Origin: Pseudomonadota bacterium
Lineage (GTDB): Bacteria > Pseudomonadota > Gammaproteobacteria > Xanthomonadales > Rhodanobacteraceae
Assembly: GCA_018241165.1 (NCBI GenBank)
Contig: JAFEEK010000002.1
Location: forward strand, 1 to 13,173
Reading direction: 5' to 3'
DNA length: 13,173 bases
The notes under the pieces were generated by a model. The model had not been told where the DNA came from, made no database searches, and was given only the letters and a program-made list of their open reading frames with translations. A program made the translations under genes and the position numbers. Shown here one piece after another: positions 1 through 7,603 of the stretch; the stretch's first letter is position 1, and each line of letters begins with the position of its first letter.

Positions 1-779
1 AGGCGATAGGTCACGCATTCGACCACGCTGCCGCCTTCGCCGCGGCGCGCGCGCTCGATCGCGTCGCTCATCGCCTTGCGTACGGCGATGATGTCGTTGC
101 CGTCGACCTGGATGCAGTTGAGTCCGGCGGCGATACCTTTTTGCGCGAGCGTCTTGGCGCCGGATTGGATCTTGCGCGGCACCGAGATCGCCCAGCCGTT
201 GTTGACGATGGCCGCGACCAGCGGCAGGTCGCGCGCGCCGGCGACATTGATCGCGCCGTAGAAATCGGATTTCGACGAACCGCCGTCGCCGATCGTGCAC
301 ACGGCGACGCGTTTGTCGCCGCGGATCTTGAACGCCAGCGCCGTACCGGCCGCGTGCAGGCATTGCGTGCCGATTGGTACCGACCAGGCGAAGTCGTGTT
401 TCGCCGGTTCGTTGACGTAGTCGTTGCCGCGTTCGTCGCCACCCCAGTACATGTAGACGTCGCGCGGGCGCACGCCGCGATACAGTTGCGCGCCGTATTC
501 GCGATAGCTCGGCGCGAGTACGTCCTCGGGTTTCATCGCGCTGCCGATGCCGACATGTGTTGCCTCGTGGCCGAGGCACGAAGCGTAGGTGCCCAGCTTG
601 CCGGTGCGCTGCAGCGCTATCGACTTGGTGTCGAACACGCGCGTGGACGCCATGAGCTTGTACAACTCGACCATCTGCTTCGTGTCGCGGGCGAATTCGG
701 GCAGGTCCTCGCGCACGAGCTTGCCCTCCGCGTCCAGGTATTGCAGGTATTCGATCTCGAACTTGGCGGCGATGGGCAC
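1..779 (-). CDS. pdhA: 2-oxoacid dehydrogenase E1 component, alpha subunit (pyruvate dehydrogenase type), 3' end outside window
   Basis: The first 259 residues of a thiamine diphosphate-dependent E1 alpha subunit are visible; the family is about 360 residues, so the C-terminal third lies outside the window. E1 decarboxylates a 2-oxoacid and passes the acyl group to the lipoyl E2 subunit. The thiamine-binding motif is complete: GDG at residues 164-166, then 26 residues, then NN at 193-194. The substrate-region sequence SYREYGAQLYRG lies near residues 91-102. The start is a GTG at 777-779, because AAGGAA (787-792 on the minus strand) lies 7 bases upstream and the protein opens MPIAAKFEIEYLQYLD. 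Pyruvate versus branched-chain oxoacid specificity cannot be settled from the alpha subunit alone, so a bkdA-like role remains possible. It is divergent from kynA. Confidence 0.88.
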   Translation of the reverse strand, partial: MPIAAKFEIEYLQYLDAEGKLVREDLPEFARDTKQMVELYKLMASTRVFDTKSIALQRTGKLGTYASCLGHEATHVGIGSAMKPEDVLAPSYREYGAQLYRGVRPRDVYMYWGGDERGNDYVNEPAKHDFAWSVPIGTQCLHAAGTALAFKIRGDKRVAVCTIGDGGSSKSDFYGAINVAGARDLPLVAAIVNNGWAISVPRKIQSGAKTLAQKGIAAGLNCIQVDGNDIIAVRKAMSDAIERARRGEGGSVVECVTYR

Positions 780-958
780 GGCACAATTCCTTGGGACAGC
801 ACATAAGTTAAGCGTGCCACGGCAGCAATGGCAAGGGATTGCGCAATACAAGCCTTGCGCCGTGGTCGATTCAAACCGGTGTTTGATGCAAGTCAATGGT
901 CATGCCGGCGGCAAGGCCGTACCATTGACCGTTCCGACAGCCTGCGGTTCCGAAGCCG
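780..958. promoter_or_regulatory. Divergent intergenic region between pdhA and kynA with nested palindromes
   Basis: This 179-base gap must hold the promoters of both divergent genes. A perfect 10-base palindrome, ATTGCGCAAT, lies at 838-847. It sits inside an outer inverted repeat, GCAAGG at 831-836 and CCTTGC at 853-858. TTGCGC occurs as a direct repeat at 839-844 and 855-860, 16 bases apart. For pdhA, a weak minus-strand candidate is TTGCCA, 18 bases, TAACTT. For kynA, TACCAT at 920-925 could be a -10 element with no good -35. The palindromes look like a protein-binding site; no regulator can be named. Confidence 0.35.
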
Positions 959-1810
959 ATGACCCCGACCAACCAGCGCGAACTCGAAGCCGGCATCCAG
1001 ACCGACTTGCGCAACCGCGTGTCCTACGGCAGCTACCTGCAACTGGACACGCTGCTGGCCGCGCAGAAGCCGCTGTCCAGGCCGCCGCACCATGACGAGA
1101 TGCTGTTCATCATCCAGCACCAGACTTCGGAGCTGTGGTTGAAGCTCATTGCGCACGAGCTGCGCGCCGCGCTCGAACATCTGCGCGGCGACGATGTGAA
1201 TCCGTGCCTGAAAATCCTCGCGCGCGTGAAACAGATCCAGCGCCAGTTGTTCGAGCAATGGGCGGTGCTGGAAACGCTCACGCCGACCGAATACGCGCAG
1301 TTCCGCGACGTGCTCGGGCCCGCGTCCGGATTCCAGTCGCTGCAGTACCGCCTGGTGGAATTTTTCCTCGGCAACAAGAACGCCAAGATGATCGCGGTGT
1401 TCGCGCATGCGCCGGAGCAGCAGGCGCGCCTGCGCGAAGTGCTCGAAGCACCCAGTCTGTACGATGAATTCCTGATGTATCTGGCGCGCCAGGGCCACGC
1501 CATTCCCGCTGCGTGCCTCAAGCGCGACTGGTCGCAACCGCACCAGCACAATGCCGACCTGATCCCGCCGCTCAAGCGCATTTACGAGCAACCGGATCGT
1601 TTCTGGGCCGAATACCACCTGTGCGAGCAGCTCGTCGATGTGGAAGAAAGTTTCCAGCTTTGGCGTTTTCGTCACATGAAGACGGTCGAGCGCATCATCG
1701 GCCACAAGCGTGGCACCGGCGGTTCGTCGGGAGTCGATTTCTTGCGCAAGGCGCTGGATCTCACCTTCTTTCCGGAACTGATCGACGTGCGTACCGCGAT
1801 CGGCACGTAG
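959..1810 (+). CDS. kynA: Tryptophan 2,3-dioxygenase
   Basis: This haem enzyme inserts O2 into L-tryptophan to give N-formylkynurenine, the first step of the kynurenine pathway. The 283-residue protein is close to the length of the well-studied Xanthomonas campestris enzyme. The expected residues are present with an offset of one: distal His54 in [11 protein letters not shown], Tyr112 and Arg116 in EYAQFR, the haem-ligand His239 in RFRHMK, and Thr253 in RGTGGSSGV. The ATG at 959 is the first start in frame after an upstream stop (TGA at 926-928); no good ribosome binding site is visible. No kynB or kynU is in the window, so the rest of the pathway lies elsewhere or is absent. Confidence 0.96.
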   Translation: MTPTNQRELEAGIQTDLRNRVSYGSYLQLDTLLAAQKPLSRPPHHDEMLFIIQHQTSELWLKLIAHELRAALEHLRGDDVNPCLKILARVKQIQRQLFEQWAVLETLTPTEYAQFRDVLGPASGFQSLQYRLVEFFLGNKNAKMIAVFAHAPEQQARLREVLEAPSLYDEFLMYLARQGHAIPAACLKRDWSQPHQHNADLIPPLKRIYEQPDRFWAEYHLCEQLVDVEESFQLWRFRHMKTVERIIGHKRGTGGSSGVDFLRKALDLTFFPELIDVRTAIGT

Positions 1811-1885
1811 CGAATTTTGCATGACCGTTAACCCCGGTCGGCAACCGGCGCCGTTCAACGATTCTTCTCACACAGGAATAGCGTC

Positions 1886-3310
1886 ATGTTCCGACCGCTC
1901 GCCCTCGGCATCACCTGCGCCCTGGTTTCGTGTTCCGCCGCGGCATCCGATCCGCTCGGCTATTCGCTCACGGTGTACAGTTCGGCCGCGCCGGGTCAGA
2001 TCAGCACGTCCAATCTGTCCGGTTACGGCGGCAATCTGCCGGGCTACGCTCTGGTGCGCGATACGCGCCGCATGCAGTTGCCCAAGGGCGTGGGGGATGT
2101 GCGCTTTTCCGATGTCGCCACGCGCATCGATCCGACCACGGTGGCGTTCGATGCGCTGAGCGATCCTGCCGGAACGCGCGTGATCGAGCAGAATTATCAA
2201 TACGACCTGGTCGACAACGCCAAGTTGTTGCAACGCTACATCGGCGAGCCGATCACGGTGGAACAGCTGCGCGGTGACAAGATCGAAACGCTCGCCGGCA
2301 AGTTGTTGTCCGCCACGGGCGGTCTGATCCTGCAGCGCGACAACGGCGAAGTACTCACGCTCAAGGATTACGCCAACATCCGCTTTCCGGCGCTGCCGGG
2401 CGGGCTCATCACCAAGCCAACCCTGGTGTGGAAAGTGGATAGCAAATCGGGCGGCGAGCAGACCGCGCGCGTGAGCTACCAGACGCAAGGCGTGGTGTGG
2501 TGGAGCGACTACAACCTGACCTTGCGCGATACCGGCGGCAAGTGCGATCTGGATTTGTCGGCCTGGGTCACGCTGGTGAACCAAAGCGGCGGCAGCTATC
2601 CGAATGCACAGTTGAAACTGGTCGCGGGCGATGTGCATCGCGCACCCTCCGCAGCGCCGCAGCCGCGCTATGAGGCGATGGCCGTGCGCTCGGCACCCGC
2701 AAACGATGGCTTCAGCGAGGCGGCGTTGTCCGAGTATCATTTGTATACATTGGGCCGCCGCACCGACCTGCCGTCCAATTCCACCAAGCAACTGGAGCTG
2801 TTCCCGAGCGTGAGCGGCATCGCCTGCCGCAAGGAACTGGTACTCGCCTCGGGCCAGAAAAGTGCCAGCGCGTTCGTGCTGTTCGACAACAGCAAGGCGA
2901 ACAACCTCAGCGTGCCATTGCCCGGTGGCCGCATGCGCGTGAATCAGGTCAATGCGAACGACGGCAGCCTGGAATTCATCGGCGAAGACATCATCCACCA
3001 TACGCCCCGCAACGAAACCGTGCGCATCAATATTGGCGACAGCTTCGACGTAGTGGGCGAGCGCAAGCAGACCGACCAGAAAGTGAGCAACGGCCGCGTC
3101 GTGCAGGAGAGCTACGAGATCAGCGTGCGCAACCGCAAGGATTCCGCCGTGACGGTGCTGGTGCGCGAAAGCCTGAATCACGGCGAATGGCACATCGTCG
3201 CCAACAACCACAAGTACACCAAGCGCGACGCAATCACCGTGGACTTCCCGGTGGAGATCGCCGCGAACAGCGAAGCAAAGGTGGCTTACACCGTTCTATA
3301 TTCCAACTGA
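1886..3310 (+). CDS. Secreted DUF4139-type protein
   Basis: The protein is 474 residues and begins with a short export signal (MFRPLALGITCALVSCSAAAS). The signal can be read as a lipoprotein signal with LVSC as lipobox and Cys16 as the lipidated residue, or as a type I signal cleaved after the Ala run; the sequence does not decide. The C-terminal half resembles the DUF4139 family: a stretch around VSYQTQGVVWWSDYNLTL, then WVTLVNQSGGSYPNAQLKLVAG, then beta-rich sequence to the end. Function is unknown; such proteins are envelope-associated. AGGAA lies about 7 bases before the ATG. It follows kynA by 75 bases with no clear terminator, so read-through is possible. The long opposite-strand open frame here is a composition artefact. 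Confidence 0.8.
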   Translation: MFRPLALGITCALVSCSAAASDPLGYSLTVYSSAAPGQISTSNLSGYGGNLPGYALVRDTRRMQLPKGVGDVRFSDVATRIDPTTVAFDALSDPAGTRVIEQNYQYDLVDNAKLLQRYIGEPITVEQLRGDKIETLAGKLLSATGGLILQRDNGEVLTLKDYANIRFPALPGGLITKPTLVWKVDSKSGGEQTARVSYQTQGVVWWSDYNLTLRDTGGKCDLDLSAWVTLVNQSGGSYPNAQLKLVAGDVHRAPSAAPQPRYEAMAVRSAPANDGFSEAALSEYHLYTLGRRTDLPSNSTKQLELFPSVSGIACRKELVLASGQKSASAFVLFDNSKANNLSVPLPGGRMRVNQVNANDGSLEFIGEDIIHHTPRNETVRINIGDSFDVVGERKQTDQKVSNGRVVQESYEISVRNRKDSAVTVLVRESLNHGEWHIVANNHKYTKRDAITVDFPVEIAANSEAKVAYTVLYSN

Positions 3311-3314
3311 GTCT

Positions 3315-3343
3315 TTGCGCGGCGCGCGGGCGCAATCTAGGCT
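3315..3343 (+). promoter_or_regulatory. Promoter for the 220-residue protein, probably leaderless
   Basis: TTGCGC (3315-3320) and TAGGCT (3338-3343) are separated by exactly 17 bases. The expected transcription start, six to eight bases past the -10 element, falls at or next to the ATG at 3350, and there is no ribosome binding site in between. A leaderless mRNA is inferred. The same TAGGCT box with a TTG -35 occurs at 8625-8654 and 10531-10559. Confidence 0.5.
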
Positions 3344-3349
3344 TACACC

Positions 3350-4012
3350 ATGAAAGCTCTGCTGCTGCGCGTGTTGATCTACCTGGTGCTGGTCCCGCTG
3401 GCGGTCATCGTCATCGTGCCGAACGGATTCGACACATTGGGCTTGGTCGCAAAGGGCGAAATCACGTTCGGCGATATCGCTCCAGGTGTCGTGCGCGCCT
3501 ACGCGAAGCTGACGAAAAAGCACGAGGTCGCGGTGTCCGCCAAGGATACGGATTTGCCCATGACCGATCTAGGCAACGGTTCGTACAAACTGTCGGACAG
3601 CGAATGGGGCGGCAAACCCAAGGGTACGCAGATGGAATGGAAACTGCGCGCGCAAGCCGAACGATTTTGCGCCGCCCGCCAGGGCAAGCTGCGTGTGACG
3701 AATTCCGGCAACTACAATTCCCAAGGCTACAGCGACGCCGACCTGGAATTCTGGTGCGAAGGAACGGTGGCCGCCGATCGGGCTGGCGAACTCGCGCGCT
3801 TACATGCCGAACTCATCGCAACGCGCGATCGCGTCGGCGCGGTGATCGCCACGCTGGACGAGCCGCAGCGCAAATCGAATTACGACAAGCTCAACGCACT
3901 CGGCCGGCAGAATATGGAAATGCTCAAGCTCGGCGGCGATGCAAGAATGCAGCGCCTGCGCGAGATGATCGCTGCGCACGAGTCGCTGCTGCGCGAGGTC
4001 GCCGAGTTGTAG
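3350..4012 (+). CDS. Membrane-anchored protein of unknown function
   Basis: I do not recognise the family. The 220-residue protein starts with one hydrophobic segment (about residues 5-24, LLRVLIYLVLVPLAVIVIV), which is an N-terminal anchor or uncleaved signal. A polar middle domain follows with two cysteines, Cys107 in AERFCAARQ and Cys136 in LEFWCEGT, which could form a disulfide outside the cytoplasm. The last 75 residues are charged, helical and coiled-coil-like (DRAGELARLHAELIATRDRV; MQRLREMIAAHESLLREVAEL). Topology is inferred as an inner-membrane anchor with a periplasmic body. It has its own promoter and ends 21 bases before the convergent marR gene. Codon use looks like that of its neighbours. 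Confidence 0.75.
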   Translation: MKALLLRVLIYLVLVPLAVIVIVPNGFDTLGLVAKGEITFGDIAPGVVRAYAKLTKKHEVAVSAKDTDLPMTDLGNGSYKLSDSEWGGKPKGTQMEWKLRAQAERFCAARQGKLRVTNSGNYNSQGYSDADLEFWCEGTVAADRAGELARLHAELIATRDRVGAVIATLDEPQRKSNYDKLNALGRQNMEMLKLGGDARMQRLREMIAAHESLLREVAEL

Positions 4013-4033
4013 CCCGAGATGTTTTTTCCTGGC

Positions 4034-4474
4034 CTACACCGCCGCTAGTTTGTCGAGAATGCGGGTAAGCGTGTGCAGCTCGCTGACGCTCAGGCGCGCA
4101 AGCAACTCGCATTCGTGCGCAAGCGCCAGTGGCGCCACCTGATCGTGGATTTTCCAGCCGGCTGCGGTAAGCGCGAGTACGGAACGGCGCTTGTCGGCGC
4201 CGTGCACGCCGCGCCGCACGCGTCCGGCGGCAACCAGCCGCGCGAGCGCGCGGCTTACCGCGACCTTGTCCATTTCGGTGCGCGCGGCGACTTCGCGCGC
4301 GGACAAGCCGTCGTCGTGGAAGCGCGCCAACACGGCCATCACGCGCCATTCGGTGGTGCTCAGGTCGAAGCGGTCCTGGTAGTCGCGCGCGATCGAGGCG
4401 CTAACCCGGTTGGAAAGAATCGAGAGCCGGTAGGGCAGGAATCGTTCGAGCTTCAGGGGCGCGTGATTGGCCAT
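4034..4474 (-). CDS. MarR-family transcriptional regulator, likely repressor of hppD
   Basis: A 146-residue winged helix-turn-helix protein. Helices running to about residue 50 (LSTTEWRVMAVLARF) precede the DNA-binding part: LSAREVAARTEMD, a recognition helix near residues 69-83 (MDKVAVSRALARLVAAG), and the wing DKRRSVLALTAAG at 94-106. MarR proteins dimerise on palindromes and are usually released by an aromatic ligand. It is divergent from hppD with a palindrome between them, so control of tyrosine degradation, and autoregulation, are inferred. An earlier in-frame ATG at 4516 would give 160 residues but would put the operator inside the gene and the start on the hppD -10 element; the ATG at 4474 is preferred. 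Neither start has a clear ribosome binding site. Confidence 0.9.
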   Translation of the reverse strand: MANHAPLKLERFLPYRLSILSNRVSASIARDYQDRFDLSTTEWRVMAVLARFHDDGLSAREVAARTEMDKVAVSRALARLVAAGRVRRGVHGADKRRSVLALTAAGWKIHDQVAPLALAHECELLARLSVSELHTLTRILDKLAAV

Positions 4475-4487
4475 GTTGCGCTGGCGT

Positions 4488-4516
4488 TTGCCATTGGTTT
4501 CATTTGAAACTATCAT
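4488..4516 (+). promoter_or_regulatory. hppD promoter
   Basis: TTGCCA (4488-4493) and TATCAT (4511-4516) are spaced by exactly 17 bases. Transcription would start near 4523. The leader then carries AGGAG at 4532-4536, 7 bases before the hppD ATG. The spacer contains the palindromic putative operator, so a bound regulator would block RNA polymerase. Confidence 0.65.
4497..4510. promoter_or_regulatory. Putative MarR operator
   Basis: GTTTCATTTGAAAC is two perfect 6-base half-sites (GTTTCA, TGAAAC) around a 2-base centre. It lies wholly in the spacer between the -35 and -10 boxes of hppD. A further GAAACC half-site occurs at 4522-4527, at the expected transcription start. The divergent MarR gene makes its product the natural ligand; the binding itself is inferred. 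Confidence 0.6.
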
Positions 4517-4517
4517 A
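4512..4517 (-). promoter_or_regulatory. Candidate -10 box of the marR promoter
   Basis: Read on the minus strand, these bases are TATGAT, a near-consensus -10 box that overlaps the hppD -10 on the other strand by five bases. No good -35 was found at the right distance. Transcription would start near 4505, inside the palindrome, which supports autoregulation and the ATG at 4474 as the true marR start. Confidence 0.4.
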
Positions 4518-4543
4518 GCGCGAAACCGGACAGGAGTACGCCC

Positions 4544-5632
4544 ATGAGCGCATCATCACCCGCCGCCGCTTCGCCGGTGACGCCGGACAACCCGATGGGC
4601 ATCGACGGCTTCGAATTCGTCGAATTCGCCTCGCCTAACCCTGCGGCGCTGCACGCCTTGTTCAAGCAGATGGGTTTCGTGCAAGTGGCGCGGCACAAGA
4701 CGCGGCCGATCTACAACTATCGCCAGAACGACTGCACGTTCCTGATCAACGAGGATCCGGATTCCTTCGCCGCGGATTTTGCCGCCAAGCACGGGCCGAG
4801 CGCCTGCGGCTTTGCGATCCGCGTCAACAAGCTCGCCGAGTGGGCGCGCGTGCAGGCGCTCAAGAACGGCGCCCAGCCGATCACGAACAAGGAGACGTCG
4901 AAAGCGGTCGCCGCGCCAGTGATCGAAGGCATCGGCGGCTGCATGCTCTACATCGTCGACCGCTACGACGACAAGGGCACGATTCACGATCCGGATTGGG
5001 AATGGCTGCCCGGCGTGGATCGGATGCCGAAGGGTTTCGGGCTGACCTTCATCGATCACCTCACCCACAACCTCTATCACGGCAACATGGCCAAGTGGGC
5101 GGACTACTACGAGCGCCTGTTCAACTTCCGCGAGATCCGCTATTTCGACATCAAGGGCGCGAAGACCGGGCTGGTGTCCAAGGCGATGACCGCGCCGGAT
5201 GGCATGGTGCGCATTCCGCTCAACGAGTCGTCCGATCCGAAGTCGCAGATCAACGAATACCTGGACGAGTACAAGGGCGAGGGCATCCAGCACATCGCCT
5301 GCTTCACCGACAACATCTACGAAACCATCGAGACGATGCGCAAGCAGGGCGTGCAATTCCTCGACACGCCGAATGCGTATTACGACGTGATCGACGCGCG
5401 CGTTCCGAACCACGGCGAAGATGTCGCGCGGATGAAACAGAACAAGATCCTGATCGACGCAGACCAGGAGACGAAGAAGAAATTGTTGCTGCAGATATTC
5501 ACCCAGAACGCGGTCGGGCCGATCTTTTTCGAGATCATCCAGCGCAAGGGCAATACCGGATTCGGCGAAGGCAATTTCCAGGCCCTGTTCGAATCGATCG
5601 AACGCGAACAGATGCGGCGCGGCGTGCTGTGA
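4544..5632 (+). CDS. hppD: 4-Hydroxyphenylpyruvate dioxygenase
   Basis: This Fe(II) enzyme converts 4-hydroxyphenylpyruvate and O2 to homogentisate and CO2, the second step of tyrosine breakdown. The 362 residues match the family. The three iron ligands are visible: His172 in [15 protein letters not shown], His250 in [12 protein letters not shown], and Glu330 in [13 protein letters not shown]. The N-terminal vicinal-oxygen-chelate half ([12 protein letters not shown]...) and the C-terminal [14 protein letters not shown] signature are also present. It is the first gene of the catabolic operon. The stop overlaps the GTG start of hmgA by three bases, so the two are translationally coupled. Expression is probably set by the divergent MarR protein. 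Confidence 0.97.
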   Translation: MSASSPAAASPVTPDNPMGIDGFEFVEFASPNPAALHALFKQMGFVQVARHKTRPIYNYRQNDCTFLINEDPDSFAADFAAKHGPSACGFAIRVNKLAEWARVQALKNGAQPITNKETSKAVAAPVIEGIGGCMLYIVDRYDDKGTIHDPDWEWLPGVDRMPKGFGLTFIDHLTHNLYHGNMAKWADYYERLFNFREIRYFDIKGAKTGLVSKAMTAPDGMVRIPLNESSDPKSQINEYLDEYKGEGIQHIACFTDNIYETIETMRKQGVQFLDTPNAYYDVIDARVPNHGEDVARMKQNKILIDADQETKKKLLLQIFTQNAVGPIFFEIIQRKGNTGFGEGNFQALFESIEREQMRRGVL

Positions 5633-6918
5633 GCGAATTGAAGTACCAATCCGGATTCGGCAACGAATTCGAGACCGAGGCGCTTGCCGGCACCTTGCCG
5701 GTTGGGCGCAATTCGCCGCAGCGCGTGGCGCATGGGTTGTACGCCGAACAGTTGTCCGGCACCGCCTTCACCGCGCCGCGCCATGCGAACCGGCGCAGTT
5801 GGCTATACCGGATCCGCCCTGCGGCAGTGCATGGGGCGTTCGAGCCATTCGAGCAGGCCGCATTCCACAACGATTTCGGGGTGGAACCCGTCACGCCCGA
5901 GCGTTTGCGCTGGAGTCCGCGCCCGCTGCCAACCGTGCCGGCGGATTTCATCGACGGGCTGTTCACCATGGCCGGCAACGGAAGCGCGGCGGGGCAGTCG
6001 GGAATCGGCATCCATGTGTACGCCGCAAACCGTTCCATGCAAGACCGCTTCTTCTACGATGCCGATGGCGAGTTGCTGATCGTTCCGCAGCAAGGCCGCC
6101 TGCGCATCGCCACCGAGCTGGGAATACTCGAAGTCGAGCCGCAGGAAATCGCGGTTATTCCACGCGGCATTCGTTTTCGCGTGGAATTGCCGGATGGCAG
6201 CGCGCGTGGCTACGTCTGCGAGAACTTCGGCGCGCCGCTGCGCCTGCCGGATCTGGGTCCCATCGGCAGCAATGGCCTGGCCAATCCGCGCGATTTCCTC
6301 ACGCCCGTCGCCGCGTACGAGGATGCGGAAGGCGATTTCGACTTGATTGCGAAATTCCAGGGCCATCTGTGGCGCGCGCCGATCGGGCACAGTCCGCTCG
6401 ATGTGGTCGGCTGGCACGGCAATTACGCGCCATGCAAATACGATCTGCGCCGGCACAACACGATCGGTTCGATCTCGTACGATCACCCGGATCCTTCCAT
6501 TTTCCTTGTACTGCATTCGCCCAGCGACACGCCCGGCACCAGCAACATGGACTTCGTGATCTTCCCGCCGCGCTGGCTGGTGGCGGAGGACACGTTTCGT
6601 CCGCCCTGGTTCCACCGCAACATCGCCAGCGAGTTCATGGGCCTGGTCCACGGCGAATACGACGCCAAGGCAGAAGGCTTCATGCCGGGCGGCGCGTCGC
6701 TGCACAACAGCTTCACCGCACATGGCCCGGATGCGGCCACGTTCGAAAAGGCCAGCGCCGCTGCCACGAACAAGCCCGACCACATCGTCGATACGATGGC
6801 GTTCATGTTCGAGACGCGCGCGGTGATCCGGCCGACGCGCCAGGCACTGGAATCGCCGCAATTGCAGCGCGACTATGCGCAGTGCTGGCAGGGATTGCGC
6901 AAGCATTTCAAAATTTGA
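5629..6918 (+). CDS. hmgA: Homogentisate 1,2-dioxygenase
   Basis: This non-haem Fe(II) enzyme opens the ring of homogentisate to maleylacetoacetate. The 429-residue protein has the iron ligands His329 and Glu335 in [12 protein letters not shown] and His365 in SFTAHGPD, each six positions before the human equivalents (335, 341, 371). The N-terminal signature [14 protein letters not shown] is intact. The start is taken as the GTG at 5629, sharing GTGA with the hppD stop. The frame stays open upstream to 4840, but that part lies inside hppD and is not HmgA-like. Loss of this enzyme typically causes homogentisate build-up and brown pyomelanin. The stop abuts the operator of the next gene pair. 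Confidence 0.97.
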   Translation: MSELKYQSGFGNEFETEALAGTLPVGRNSPQRVAHGLYAEQLSGTAFTAPRHANRRSWLYRIRPAAVHGAFEPFEQAAFHNDFGVEPVTPERLRWSPRPLPTVPADFIDGLFTMAGNGSAAGQSGIGIHVYAANRSMQDRFFYDADGELLIVPQQGRLRIATELGILEVEPQEIAVIPRGIRFRVELPDGSARGYVCENFGAPLRLPDLGPIGSNGLANPRDFLTPVAAYEDAEGDFDLIAKFQGHLWRAPIGHSPLDVVGWHGNYAPCKYDLRRHNTIGSISYDHPDPSIFLVLHSPSDTPGTSNMDFVIFPPRWLVAEDTFRPPWFHRNIASEFMGLVHGEYDAKAEGFMPGGASLHNSFTAHGPDAATFEKASAAATNKPDHIVDTMAFMFETRAVIRPTRQALESPQLQRDYAQCWQGLRKHFKI

Positions 6919-6944
6919 CATCATGATGCAGTTTAGTGCATCAT
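6915..6944 (+). promoter_or_regulatory. Candidate vapBC promoter
   Basis: A consensus TTGACA (6915-6920) overlaps the hmgA stop codon. With an 18-base spacer it pairs with CATCAT (6939-6944), a moderate -10 box. The predicted start is at or near the vapB ATG at 6951, giving a leaderless or nearly leaderless mRNA; no ribosome binding site precedes that ATG. Confidence 0.4.
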
Positions 6945-6950
6945 GATGCA
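6920..6950. promoter_or_regulatory. Putative VapB autoregulatory operator
   Basis: ATCATGATGCA (6920-6930) and TGCATCATGAT (6937-6947) form a perfect 11-base inverted repeat with a 6-base spacer. TCATGATGCA is also repeated directly at 6921-6930 and 6941-6950. The second copy lies in a perfect 14-base palindrome (6937-6950). The two ATCATGAT centres are 20 bases apart, about two helical turns, so two antitoxin dimers could bind one face of the DNA. Confidence 0.65.
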
Positions 6951-7214
6951 ATGCGTACGACAATCGACATTCCCGAGCGCGAACACGAGCTGTTCGTCAG
7001 CCTCGCCCACAGCCAGCGCACCAGCTTGAGCAAGTTGGTGGTGGAACTGGCATTGCGCGGCCTGAAGGCGCCGCCACGAGTGGCCGAGGAGCCGGAGAAA
7101 TACCCGATAGACCCGCGCACGGGCTTCCGTGTTTTCAAATCCGGACGTCCGATCACGCTTGAAGACATCAAGGCGGCAGAAGAAGAGGACGATGCGCGTT
7201 TTGCTCGACGCTAG
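6951..7214 (+). CDS. vapB: VapB-type antitoxin
   Basis: An 87-residue protein whose N-terminus MRTTIDIPEREHELF is typical of a ribbon-helix-helix beta strand and helix, as in antitoxins of toxin-antitoxin pairs. The charged C-terminal half (residues about 50-87, YPIDPRTGFRVFKSGRPITLEDIKAAEEEDD) would wrap the toxin. It overlaps the PIN-domain gene by 23 bases, the usual antitoxin-first order. The ATG at 6951 is chosen; a GTG at 6936 would add five residues but lies inside the operator. It sits 32 bases after hmgA, inside the homogentisate gene cluster. The exact VapB subfamily is not identified. Confidence 0.78.
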   Translation: MRTTIDIPEREHELFVSLAHSQRTSLSKLVVELALRGLKAPPRVAEEPEKYPIDPRTGFRVFKSGRPITLEDIKAAEEEDDARFARR

Positions 7215-7593
7215 CGTCCTGATCGCGCTGTACGACCGCGATCACGTTCATCACGAAGCCGTAGTTGAGTGGTTCGTTGCGTTGAGTGGCGAATTTGCGA
7301 CCTGTCCGGTTGTCGAAGGAGCATTGGCGCGCTGGATCGTGCGCGTAACCGGACGCGATGGCGCCGACGTCGCGGTAGACGAACTGTGCAAGTTGGCGTT
7401 GGACCATCGGCATCGCTTTTGGCCAGACGATCTCCCCTATGCGCAAGTGAAGTGGAATGGTGTGCTTGGTCACAACCAGGTCACCGACGCCTACCTCGCT
7501 GCGCTGGCGCGCAAGCACAAGGGTAGACTCGCCACGCTCGATCGCGGCCTGGCCGCCTTGCATCACGATGTCGCCGAATTGATTCCGATTTGA
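7192..7593 (+). CDS. vapC: VapC-type PIN-domain ribonuclease toxin
   Basis: A 133-residue PIN-domain protein. The acidic metal-binding residues are in place: Asp6 in MRVLLDASVLIALYD, Glu42 in CPVVEGAL, Asp99 in NQVTDAYLAALA and Asp117 in LATLDRGL. The site therefore looks catalytically intact. VapC toxins cut RNA, often tRNA, when not held by VapB. AGAGGA lies just before the ATG at 7192, which overlaps the vapB end. The stop at 7591-7593 is part of the ribosome binding site of fahA, tying the pair into the catabolic operon. Genuine toxicity is inferred from the family. Confidence 0.85.
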   Translation: MRVLLDASVLIALYDRDHVHHEAVVEWFVALSGEFATCPVVEGALARWIVRVTGRDGADVAVDELCKLALDHRHRFWPDDLPYAQVKWNGVLGHNQVTDAYLAALARKHKGRLATLDRGLAALHHDVAELIPI

Positions 7594-7603
7594 GGATAGA
7601 AAA

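Noticed and set aside
1868..3211. Long open frame of 447 codons on the minus strand opposite the DUF4139-type gene
   Set aside because: Composition is His/Ala/Arg-rich with no recognisable domain; it mirrors the codon pattern of the plus-strand gene, which has a signal peptide and ribosome binding site.
4013..4033. Run of six T between the convergent 220-residue gene and marR
   Set aside because: No stem-loop precedes it on either strand, so a terminator is not supported.
4475..4516. Fourteen-residue N-terminal extension of the MarR protein
   Set aside because: It would start on the hppD -10 element and place the putative operator inside the coding region; the sequence before the ATG at 4474 looks regulatory. 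It is not fully excluded.
4840..5628. Upstream extension of the hmgA frame
   Set aside because: It overlaps hppD in another frame and encodes Arg/Asp/His-rich sequence unlike HmgA; the family start matches the GTG at 5629.
6908..6918. TCAAA-A-TTTGA palindrome at the hmgA end as a second MarR site
   Set aside because: It does not match the hppD half-sites (GTTTCA/TGAAAC) and is short and AT-rich within coding sequence.
5803..6963. 386-codon open frame on the minus strand opposite hmgA
   Set aside because: Antisense shadow of a clearly recognised gene; no ribosome binding site or domain, and it runs through the vapBC operator.
6936..7593. vapBC as part of a larger mobile element
   Set aside because: No transposase, integrase, target duplication or flanking repeat beyond the operator was seen, and base composition looks like the neighbours.
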